In this document: positions 1 to 7,389 of the stretch, piece after piece
How positions within the stretch are numbered: the stretch's first letter is position 1
Layout: every line of letters starts with the position of its first letter
NCBI GenBank assembly: GCA_023667695.1
Contig: JAMOZY010000009.1
Span: forward strand, 64,135 to 103,546
Direction: 5' to 3'
Length of the DNA stretch: 39,412 bases
DNA from: Clostridium sp.
Lineage (GTDB): Bacteria > Bacillota > Clostridia > Lachnospirales > Lachnospiraceae
Notes under the pieces: generated by a model
Told to the model about the DNA's origin: nothing
What the model saw: only the letters and a program-made list of their open reading frames with translations
Databases searched by the model: none
Position numbers and translations under genes: made by a program

Positions 1-145
1 GAAACCCAGAGAAAAAGCAGGATATGCATGGACATAAAACTTGAGGAGGGACCCACCGTAAGGTGGGAGGAGTCCTTGAGTTGGGTTGCAGAAACCCAGA
101 GAAAAAGCAGGATATGCATGGACATAAAACTTGAGGAGGGACCCA
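1..145. repeat. Tandem 55-nt repeat with a foldable core
   Basis: Positions 1-55 are repeated exactly at 91-145, so the period is 90 nt. Between the copies lies a foldable unit. Bases 38-46 pair with 74-82 as a 9-bp helix that includes two G-U pairs. Inside it, CCCACC-GTAA-GGTGGG (52-67) forms a hairpin closed by a GNRA-type loop, flanked by purine-rich AGGGA and AGGAG strands. A second hairpin, TGGGTT-GCAGA-AACCCA, follows at 82-98. The window edge may cut further copies on the left, and the right copy stops at 145 within the first strand of the inner hairpin. A diverged relative is present near 22.5 kb. Function unknown; it could be a non-coding RNA, a leader element or a dispersed repeat. 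Confidence 0.7.
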
Positions 146-216
146 GAAGATTCTAAATGCAGTTGGGAGTTATGGTACAAGCATTGATACAAATGATAAA
201 TGGAGGGTAGATTGCA

Positions 217-3200
217 ATGAGAGAAGAGGAAGATCAATTTAAGATACCAATACGAATTACAAAGGTCGCATTCTGGATATTACTGGTATTCTGGATTTTG
301 TTTTGCAGTCTGACCCTTTTTTATTCCCAGGAGGATTTCCGGTTTACCGATCATAATTGCTACAGCTTTAACCAGGGCTGGGTATTAAGTGATGATGGAA
401 CGACTCCGGTTTCGGTTCCCAGTAAGCTGCAAGGAGAAGCCACAGTCGTAAGGATTCAGAATACCATACCGGAAGCAGTCAGTAACCGGACGACGATAAT
501 GGTAAAAGGATTGCACCAGGACATAGAGGTTTATATTGACGGTGAATTAGTAGGAGAACTGAATAATTCCGAAAGCCGTAGCTATGGCAGGCATACACCT
601 TCCGGCTGTGTGATGGTTCCGGTAGGACTTGCGGATGCCGGAAAGCAGATTGTCATACAGTATTCCGCTCTGGAGCCGGAAACGGCAGGTCAGATTAATG
701 ATATCCGGATTGGTACGGACATCGGTATTCTATTCTGGATGCTGACTTCCTATGGCAGTGATGTGCTGTTTGCCGTCCTATTGTTATACACCGGCTTTGT
801 TATCGTCATTTTCGGCATAGCAGTACGGTTTGTTTTTCGGGAGAATCCCAATGTGAATATCACGTATTTAGGTGTAACGGCAATCTGTACGGCAGTCTGG
901 ATGATTGGTGAGAGCCGGTTAAAGCAGCTCTATTATGGTAATCTGGCTGTTGGAGAGATGCTGTTATGGGAGGCCCTGTTCATCGCTCCCATACCAATTA
1001 TGTTTTATGTAAACCGATTGCAGGAGGGGCGGTATTCCCGGCTGTATTTTATAGGAACTGCGTCTGCTCTTGCAGGAAATATTATTATGATTATTTTTGA
1101 ACTGACGAACACCTTTGATTTCTTTCAGATGTACAGGGTGGGATGGGGCATTATTCTCGGTGCCGGACTGCTGATTATATATACGATAATCCGGGATTGG
1201 ATGAAGGGAAAGGGTCAGTGGAGATTGTTGATGGGCATTATCGTATTGTTCCTTTGCATTTTGCTGCAGATGTGGGCATTCCGGTATCATGCAACAGGAA
1301 TTATTTCCAATAACTACATCAGTCTGGGATTGATTCTGTTTTTAATCCTCATGGGCATTTCCGCTGTGACCAGTATGCTGAAGCAGAAGCAGGAGCAGAT
1401 ACTGGCAATTAAAGAAAATGAAACAAAATCCGATTTCCTTGCCAATATGTCCCATGAAATCCGGACGCCGATTAACGCCATACTGGGCTTTGATGAAATG
1501 CTGCTTCGGGAGGAGAACAATGAGCAGACGCTGGAATATGCAGCAAACATTAAGAGCGCCGGAGAAAACCTCTTATCGCTGGTCAATGATATTCTGGACT
1601 TTTCCAAGGTGGAATCCGGCAAGATGGAGATTATACCGGAGGAATATAAGACCAGTGATATGCTGACGGATGTTGTGAATCTGACCTATCTAAAAGCACA
1701 GGAAAAGGGACTGTCCTTTGAAATCTACATCGGAAAGGATATCCCGCGTAAGCTGTACGGAGATGAAATGCGGGTAAAGCAGATTCTGACGAATGTATTG
1801 AATAATGCCGTTAAATATACGGAAGCAGGAAGAGTCATCCTGAGTGTGAATTTTGATAAATTAGATGCAGAAAACGGACGGCTGCGTATTTCCGTTGAGG
1901 ATACCGGCATCGGAATCGAGCAGGAGAACATCAGTAAGATTACGGAATCCTTCCAGCGGTTCGACCTCCAGAGAAACCGGAGCATCGAGGGCAGCGGGCT
2001 GGGTATGAGCATCGTTGCCAGTTTGCTGCGTGTAATGGGAGGACGGCTTCAGATTTACAGCACCTATGGAGAAGGTTCGGATTTTCGTATTCTGATACCA
2101 CAGGGGATTCGGGATGCTTCACCCATTGGGAATTATCAAAAGGATTTTCGCAACGGTCTTCGAAATATGGAGCCATATCAGGAATTATTCACTGCGCCAC
2201 AGGCGACCATATTATTTGTAGATGATAATGCCATGAATCTATCGGTAGCCCGGGGACTATTGAAAAAAACCAAGATTCATATCGATACGGCAGAAAGCGG
2301 GAGCCGGTGCCTGGAGCTGACCCGTCAGGGAAAGTACGATTTAATCTTTATGGACCATTTGATGCCGGAGATGGATGGTGTAGAGACCTTGCACCGCCTT
2401 CGCCAGGAGGAAGGAAATCCGAATCAGAATACAATGGTAGTGGCTCTGACGGCAAATGCCATCAAAGGCTCCAGGGACTTCTATATGCAGGAAGGCTTTT
2501 GTGATTACCTGACAAAACCAGTTGCAGGAGAACGGTTAGAGGAGGTACTTTTTAAATTGCTGCCACAGGAATACATTATACCTTCGGAGGAGGCAGAGGC
2601 GGCGATTGAAAAGGAGGAAGAAGAGACAGAGGCGGTTATTTCGAACGAGACGAACCGGGTCATTTCCATCGATGTCTGCTTACAAGAGCTGGAAAGTATG
2701 CTGAGGCAGGCGCATATCAGCATTACGGAGGGCTATCATTATGCTGGCAATTCCATGGGACAGTTTCATTGGATGCTTATGCTGTTTGCGGAGAGCTTTC
2801 ATGAGAAGTCCCGGCGGCTTGCAGGATTTTATGAAGGGCAGGAGGAAGAAGCCTATACCATAGAGGTACATGCATTAAAGTCCAATGCCAAAGGAATTGG
2901 CGCCACTGTATTATATCAGCTGGCATGGGAGCATGAGCGGCAGTCCCGGGCAGGCAATTGGGAATATGTCCAGGCCCATTGGGAAGAACTTTGCGGAGAG
3001 TGGCTGTGTGTTGTAAATGGTATCCTGAGTTACATAGGAGAAGACCCTATGGAATGGAAGGAAGCGGCAGCCGCTGTGGAGCCGGATAAGCCGGAGATAA
3101 CAGCAGAGCAGAGGATTATTTTGAAGAACTGCATTCATGTTCTGGAGGATTATGAGTCGGACCCGGCCTGTGCCTTACTGGAAAATCTGCTTCAGGAGGA

Positions 3201-3297
3201 ATTGGAACAAGGGGTCAGGGAAATCCTGGAGCAGGCGTTGGAGGCATTGGAGCGTCTTGATTTTGAAGAATCCTCGCAGCTATTACGGCAGATATAG
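217..3297 (+). CDS. 7TM hybrid sensor histidine kinase with receiver and HPt domains
   Basis: This 1026-aa membrane phosphorelay protein carries all phosphotransfer steps in one chain. An N-terminal TM helix (about 15-37) is followed by an extracellular beta-rich domain (about 40-165) and seven hydrophobic helices (about 175-390), an arrangement typical of 7TMR-DISM receptors. The HisKA box NMSHEIRTP places the phosphorylated histidine at H413. An HATPase domain follows with N, G1 and G2 boxes (NVLNNAVKYTEAG, EDTGIGIE, GSGLGMSI). A receiver domain (about 660-780) has acidic pocket DD and phosphoacceptor D713. A C-terminal HPt domain carries HALKSNAKG with H885. GGAGGG lies 10 nt before the ATG. 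No DNA-binding output domain is fused and no partner regulator is adjacent, so the target is unknown. The gene follows a foldable tandem repeat. Confidence 0.9.
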   Translation: MREEEDQFKIPIRITKVAFWILLVFWILFCSLTLFYSQEDFRFTDHNCYSFNQGWVLSDDGTTPVSVPSKLQGEATVVRIQNTIPEAVSNRTTIMVKGLHQDIEVYIDGELVGELNNSESRSYGRHTPSGCVMVPVGLADAGKQIVIQYSALEPETAGQINDIRIGTDIGILFWMLTSYGSDVLFAVLLLYTGFVIVIFGIAVRFVFRENPNVNITYLGVTAICTAVWMIGESRLKQLYYGNLAVGEMLLWEALFIAPIPIMFYVNRLQEGRYSRLYFIGTASALAGNIIMIIFELTNTFDFFQMYRVGWGIILGAGLLIIYTIIRDWMKGKGQWRLLMGIIVLFLCILLQMWAFRYHATGIISNNYISLGLILFLILMGISAVTSMLKQKQEQILAIKENETKSDFLANMSHEIRTPINAILGFDEMLLREENNEQTLEYAANIKSAGENLLSLVNDILDFSKVESGKMEIIPEEYKTSDMLTDVVNLTYLKAQEKGLSFEIYIGKDIPRKLYGDEMRVKQILTNVLNNAVKYTEAGRVILSVNFDKLDAENGRLRISVEDTGIGIEQENISKITESFQRFDLQRNRSIEGSGLGMSIVASLLRVMGGRLQIYSTYGEGSDFRILIPQGIRDASPIGNYQKDFRNGLRNMEPYQELFTAPQATILFVDDNAMNLSVARGLLKKTKIHIDTAESGSRCLELTRQGKYDLIFMDHLMPEMDGVETLHRLRQEEGNPNQNTMVVALTANAIKGSRDFYMQEGFCDYLTKPVAGERLEEVLFKLLPQEYIIPSEEAEAAIEKEEEETEAVISNETNRVISIDVCLQELESMLRQAHISITEGYHYAGNSMGQFHWMLMLFAESFHEKSRRLAGFYEGQEEEAYTIEVHALKSNAKGIGATVLYQLAWEHERQSRAGNWEYVQAHWEELCGEWLCVVNGILSYIGEDPMEWKEAAAAVEPDKPEITAEQRIILKNCIHVLEDYESDPACALLENLLQEELEQGVREILEQALEALERLDFEESSQLLRQI

Positions 3298-3361
3298 GAG
3301 CTTCTTGACATTTCTTTTGGAAATGCATACAATGATTCCAATGAAAAAGTCATAATTCGGT

Positions 3362-3545
3362 AGCGCTTTGCGGTCAGTTCAGGCAGCATCTGCCTGGGCT
3401 GTTTAAAGGAACCCGGTGAAAGGCCGGACTGTTAATCCCAGCCGTAATGGGGACGAAAGAATCAATATGCCACTGAAGCATTGCTTTGGGAAGGCGATTC
3501 CGGTAGGAGGAACCAGAGTCGGAACACAATACGGAAAGCGGAAAA
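3362..3545 (+). promoter_or_regulatory. Cobalamin (B12) riboswitch aptamer
   Basis: The stretch has the ordered conserved blocks of the cobalamin riboswitch class. They are a short hairpin AGGCAG-CAT-CTGCCT (3381-3395), GGAACCCGGTGAAAGGCCGG (3408-3427), a CCCAGCCGTAATGGGG-type block, GCCACTG (3469-3475), GGGAAGGC (3488-3495), and a B12-box-like AGTCGGAACACAATACGG (3517-3534). Such aptamers bind adenosyl- or other cobalamins and turn expression down when the vitamin is plentiful. It lies about 190 nt upstream of the DUF4430/ECF operon, which fits control of corrinoid uptake. Boundaries are approximate. Confidence 0.85.
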
Positions 3546-3733
3546 ATGTAAATGTCTTTAGGCAAAAAGATGTTTATTTTTGTTGCCATGAAAGAGGTAG
3601 AAGCTGCTTGTGCCAGCCTTTCGTGGCAGCCGGAACCAGGCTTTCTTCAGTAAAGACCACCGGCAGTCCGACAGAGCGTGCAGAAGCATTCTCCGGCTTG
3701 CTATGAGTGGAATACAAAAAAAGGAGAAAGAAT
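3546..3733 (+). other. Riboswitch expression platform and leader of the B12 operon
   Basis: No gene is supported here. The stretch holds potential pairing TGCCA (3610-3614) with TGGCA, as part of GCTGC...GCAGC around 3603-3632, which could be the regulatory helix read by the upstream cobalamin aptamer. No U-tract terminator is obvious, so translational or mixed control is possible. The leader ends in the ribosome-binding site AGGAG (3722-3726) of the next gene. Confidence 0.4.
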
Positions 3734-5575
3734 ATGGAAAAAACAAAAAGACAATGGTTCGCAGTTCTCATGACAACCGTCCTTCTGGCAATGCTGTTCC
3801 GGCTTCCGGTATGGGCAGAGGATACCTATGAGAACCGGGTACATGTAATCGTGGAGAATACCACCTATGGAATGGCGGCCGGGGCGCCCTGGGAAGGCAG
3901 AAGGATAGAAACCTGGGTAACTATTGATGAAACCAGTACGGCCCTTACGGTACTGGAGGAGGCTGTCGGTAGCGCAGGGAACCTGGATGTACAGACTGGA
4001 GCCTATGGCGAATATATTAACGGAATATTAGGAATTGCAGCAGGGGATGGCGGAAGTGTTGGAGCCTATGGTTACAATCCGGCAGGCTGGATGTATACGA
4101 TTAACAACACCATGGCAAGCTTCGGTATTGGCCAATGCTCGGTAGCCGCCGGCACCTTAAGCGGCGGAGATGAATTAGCCTTCCTGTATTCTCTGGATGG
4201 CGGGCCGGATATCGGCTACGACTGGAGTGATACTACTTCGAAGGCATTACGGTCACTGACGGTTAGTACAGGCGTATTATCCCCGGCATTTTCTTCCGGT
4301 GTAACGGATTATACCTTGACGGTACCAGTGGAAACCGAAAGCATCCTGGTAACGGCAGACGCAGAGAATCTCGGCGAAACTATTACGATGTGGGTAGGAG
4401 AACAGGAATACAAGCGGGCGATGAATATCCCCGTTTCCACAGGTACCCGGCTGGAGCTTCGGTGCAGTAACGGGACAGAGGAAACGGTTTACAGTATCTA
4501 CGTGAAAAAGGCGGAAGATCTGGATGCAACTGCCATCTATGAGGATGTACTTCAGGTCGTCAGCAGCGGACTGACAGAGGAGACTTGTATATATGGAAAT
4601 GAATGGGCGGTTATGACGGCAGCAAGAGCCGGCGTATTGAAGCAGGAGCAGGCAGATGCGTATTGCCGGAATCTGGAAGCGGCTGTGAAGGAATTCGGCA
4701 GCGGAACCCTGGATTCCCGCTATGCCACCACCAATGCAAGAGTGATTCTTGCCTTAAGCGCTATGGGAAAGAATCCCCGGGAGATTGGCGGATACGATTT
4801 ATTGCAGCCCTTAGGGAATATGGATTACATTGCCGGACAGGGTGTGAATGCGGCGATATATGCGCTGCTGGCATTGGATGCCAATCAATATGAGATACCA
4901 GCGGCATCGGATGGAGCGGCACAGACCACAAGAGAAGGTCTGGTTCAGATGATTTTAGATGCAGAGTGTGCCGGTGGCGGATGGGCATGGTCTGGTGATT
5001 ATGGGGAGCCGGATTTGACAGCTAATGCATTGCAGGCACTGACTCCGTACTACAACACGAATCCGTCCGTAAAGGAAGCCGTTGACCGGGGATTACAGAC
5101 CTTGTCTGCCATTCAGGAGCCGGATGGAAGCTTTTCTAGCTGGGGGACTGAAAATACCTGTAGTACGGCACAGGTATTAACTGCATTGACCGGGCTTGGC
5201 ATTGACCCGGCCACAGACAGCCGGTTTATAAAGAATGGCTATACGGTTATAAATGCACTGGATGACTTTTATGTAAGCGGCAGCGGGTTCCGTTACGATT
5301 TTAGTTCTTCCGACATAGATATACCATTTTCTACTATCCAGGGTGCTTATTCCCTGGTCGCTTATCAACGGTTTACCAAGGGACAGAACCGGCTGTATGA
5401 TATGTCCGATGCCTTTTTGAATCAGGCAGCAGAGGAAGCTTCTGCAAGTACAACCGCATCCGGAAATGACAAGTCACCGGCTACTGGTGATTCTGCACCG
5501 GTTGCAATCTGGTTCGGTCTTGCAATGGCAGCTATGGCAGGAGGTGCCGGAATGCTCCGGAGAAATCAGCATTGA
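3734..5575 (+). CDS. Cell-wall-anchored DUF4430 protein with cadherin-like and toroid-repeat regions (putative corrinoid-binding)
   Basis: This is a 613-aa exported protein. The ATG at 3734 is chosen because AGGAG sits 7 nt upstream and a signal peptide (about 1-29, ending VWAED) begins right there; an upstream in-frame GTG at 3707 is less likely. Domains in order: DUF4430 (about 35-150), a cadherin-like beta-sandwich (about 165-255, LRSLTVSTGVLSPAFSSGVT), then alpha-helical repeats resembling prenyltransferase/squalene-cyclase toroids (about 270-570, with GGGWAW, DLTANALQAL and TAQVLTALTGLG). The C-terminus has a sortase-like signal, SPATGD, followed by a hydrophobic helix and RR. DUF4430 plus an alpha/alpha toroid are the domain types of animal intrinsic factor and transcobalamin, but in reversed order. 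With the B12 riboswitch upstream and ECF transporter downstream, a surface corrinoid receptor is the best inference; other ligands remain possible. Confidence 0.8.
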   Translation: MEKTKRQWFAVLMTTVLLAMLFRLPVWAEDTYENRVHVIVENTTYGMAAGAPWEGRRIETWVTIDETSTALTVLEEAVGSAGNLDVQTGAYGEYINGILGIAAGDGGSVGAYGYNPAGWMYTINNTMASFGIGQCSVAAGTLSGGDELAFLYSLDGGPDIGYDWSDTTSKALRSLTVSTGVLSPAFSSGVTDYTLTVPVETESILVTADAENLGETITMWVGEQEYKRAMNIPVSTGTRLELRCSNGTEETVYSIYVKKAEDLDATAIYEDVLQVVSSGLTEETCIYGNEWAVMTAARAGVLKQEQADAYCRNLEAAVKEFGSGTLDSRYATTNARVILALSAMGKNPREIGGYDLLQPLGNMDYIAGQGVNAAIYALLALDANQYEIPAASDGAAQTTREGLVQMILDAECAGGGWAWSGDYGEPDLTANALQALTPYYNTNPSVKEAVDRGLQTLSAIQEPDGSFSSWGTENTCSTAQVLTALTGLGIDPATDSRFIKNGYTVINALDDFYVSGSGFRYDFSSSDIDIPFSTIQGAYSLVAYQRFTKGQNRLYDMSDAFLNQAAEEASASTTASGNDKSPATGDSAPVAIWFGLAMAAMAGGAGMLRRNQH

Positions 5576-5715
5576 GGTACCGATTTATGATACCATCGGT
5601 GGACAATTCGATTCCGGTGATGCATGGATAAATAGGACCAGGCTGTTCCAGCGCTTGAAAGAAAGAGTAAGATAAAACAGAAATAATAGAAATAACAAAA
5701 TAACAGGAGGCTGCA

Positions 5716-6492
5716 ATGCTGCAATGGATAAAGACACATAAGAATATGATAATCGGTGGCGGAATTATTTTGCTTGTATTAATTGCAGCCTTTCTGCTTG
5801 GAGGTCCAATCCAGCCGGCCTCTGAACCGGAGGAACAGGAAACTGCTTCGGCTTCTGGTCCGGCGGTTTCTTCCGAACCGGATTCATCCGGCCGGTCGAC
5901 AGAAAGAACTACGGAAAGGAATACACAGGAGGAAGAAGGGGAAGGCAGCAGCCGAACCGGGCAGACGGCATCGGAAGACGGCTTGGATGCCTATGAAACG
6001 GAGGAGCAGCGTTCCCATGCATCTGGTAGCAGTGAGGCGCAGGAGCCGGATACAGCCACTGCTCCGGAAGCAGCAGAAGCACCTGCAACAGAGGCGGCCC
6101 AGGCGGTTACCTTTTCCTGTACCATATCCATTACCTGTGAGGCAGTTCTGGAGCATATGGATGCTATGGAACCGGCGAAAGCAGAGCTGGTTCCGGCTGG
6201 CGGAAGCATTCTCAGTACTACAACAGTTACGGTAACGGAAGGGGAATCGGTGTATGATGTATTACGAAGGGTCTGTACCAATGCCGGCATTCCCTTAGAT
6301 GCTTCCATAACACCCGGGTACGGAAGCGCATATGTAAGAGGAATTCAGAATATATATGAGTTTGACTGCGGTAGTCTTTCCGGCTGGAAATACCGGGTGA
6401 ATGGAATCGTTCCCAATTACGGATGTTCTTCCTACATTCTGCAGGAAGGCGATAATATCCAGTTTTACTTTACAACGGATTTGAATAGTTAA
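5716..6492 (+). CDS. Membrane-tethered DUF4430 protein (putative corrinoid shuttle)
   Basis: This 258-aa protein has an N-terminal signal anchor (about 11-29, MIIGGGIILLVLIAAFLLGG), a long Ser/Thr/Glu-rich low-complexity linker (about 32-130) and a C-terminal DUF4430 domain (about 132-256). The family hallmarks are a VYDVLRRVC-like segment, a GSLSGWKYRVNG-like turn and a terminal Y-x-L-Q-x-G-D-x-I-x-F strand. AGGAGG lies 5 nt before the ATG. The linker would let the domain reach through the peptidoglycan toward the wall-anchored protein encoded just upstream and the ECF transporter encoded 15 nt downstream. No lipobox cysteine is seen, so it is held by an uncleaved helix. The binding role is inferred from context and family, not shown. 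Confidence 0.78.
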   Translation: MLQWIKTHKNMIIGGGIILLVLIAAFLLGGPIQPASEPEEQETASASGPAVSSEPDSSGRSTERTTERNTQEEEGEGSSRTGQTASEDGLDAYETEEQRSHASGSSEAQEPDTATAPEAAEAPATEAAQAVTFSCTISITCEAVLEHMDAMEPAKAELVPAGGSILSTTTVTVTEGESVYDVLRRVCTNAGIPLDASITPGYGSAYVRGIQNIYEFDCGSLSGWKYRVNGIVPNYGCSSYILQEGDNIQFYFTTDLNS

Positions 6493-6507
6493 CGACGGAG
6501 TACTTTC

Positions 6508-7389
6508 ATGAAAGATGTCTTTTCAAGGTTTCATCCAATTGTAAATCTGCTGTATCTTATGCTCATGCTGGGCTTTACCATGTTTCTTCAACAGCCGGTA
6601 TGCTTAGGAATCAGTATTGTATCAGCGATGCTCTACGGAGGATATCTTTGCGGAAAAAGAATGCTGCGTTTTTTTGTGTGTTATCTGTTACCCACATCGA
6701 TTATGATTCTGCTTGTGAATCCCCTGGTCAATCATCGGGGGATTACGATTCTTGGACACTTTCCTAATGGCAACCCATTTACCTTAGAATCCATTCTCTA
6801 CGGTATGGTGGCGGCAGCAATTCTCGCCGGAACTATCCAATGGTTTTTTTGTCTGCATCAGATTATGACAACCGATAAGCTGGTTTATCTGTTTGGACGG
6901 ATTTTTCCATCCCTTAGTCTGGTGATTGCCATGACCCTTCGGTTTGTTCCCCGGTATCAGCGTCAATTCAAGGCAGTATCCGAGGCACAGCGGCAGCTTG
7001 GCAGAGGACTGACCGAGAAAAAGTGGATTCTGAAAATGCGAAATGGAATCCGGATTCTGTCTATTATGCTGACCTGGGCTATGGAGCATGCAGTGGAAAC
7101 CGCCGCCTCCATGAAGTGCCGCGGCTATGGTCTGCCGGGACGGACGGCTTATTCTCTTTATCGCTGGCGGAGGCCGGATACCGGTTTGCTGATTTTGATT
7201 TTGCTGCTGGGGGGCTTCATAGGTGCGGGTGTGATACAGGGAAGCTTTACTTGGACCTGTTTTCCCAGAGTGGTATATGCAGAGGTAAATGGATATACCA
7301 TATGGTATTATATTGCCTATGGCATTCTGGCATTTCTGCCCATGCTGATGAACGGAAAGGAGGAGTGGAGATGGAAATCCTTCGGTTAG
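6508..7389 (+). CDS. ECF transporter T component (CbiQ/EcfT family)
   Basis: This 293-aa polytopic membrane protein couples the ECF ATPases to the substrate-binding S component. Hydrophobic helices occupy about 10-145 and 230-285. The cytosolic coupling region carries the two family Arg signatures, EAQRQLGRGL (about 158-167) and AASMKCRGYGLPGR (about 200-213), which normally contact the ATPase pair. Its last 19 nt overlap the start of the next gene, which encodes the ATPases and S domain, so the two are probably translationally coupled. The riboswitch and DUF4430 partners upstream point to corrinoid import. Confidence 0.88.
   Translation: MKDVFSRFHPIVNLLYLMLMLGFTMFLQQPVCLGISIVSAMLYGGYLCGKRMLRFFVCYLLPTSIMILLVNPLVNHRGITILGHFPNGNPFTLESILYGMVAAAILAGTIQWFFCLHQIMTTDKLVYLFGRIFPSLSLVIAMTLRFVPRYQRQFKAVSEAQRQLGRGLTEKKWILKMRNGIRILSIMLTWAMEHAVETAASMKCRGYGLPGRTAYSLYRWRRPDTGLLILILLLGGFIGAGVIQGSFTWTCFPRVVYAEVNGYTIWYYIAYGILAFLPMLMNGKEEWRWKSFG

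Noticed and set aside
1-145. CRISPR array
   Set aside because: Only two copies of a 55-nt repeat with a 35-nt interval, and no cas gene in the window; the intervening sequence folds with the repeat.
3416-3706. 96-aa plus-strand open frame in the leader of the DUF4430 operon
   Set aside because: It runs across the conserved blocks of the cobalamin riboswitch and has no ribosome site or family pattern.
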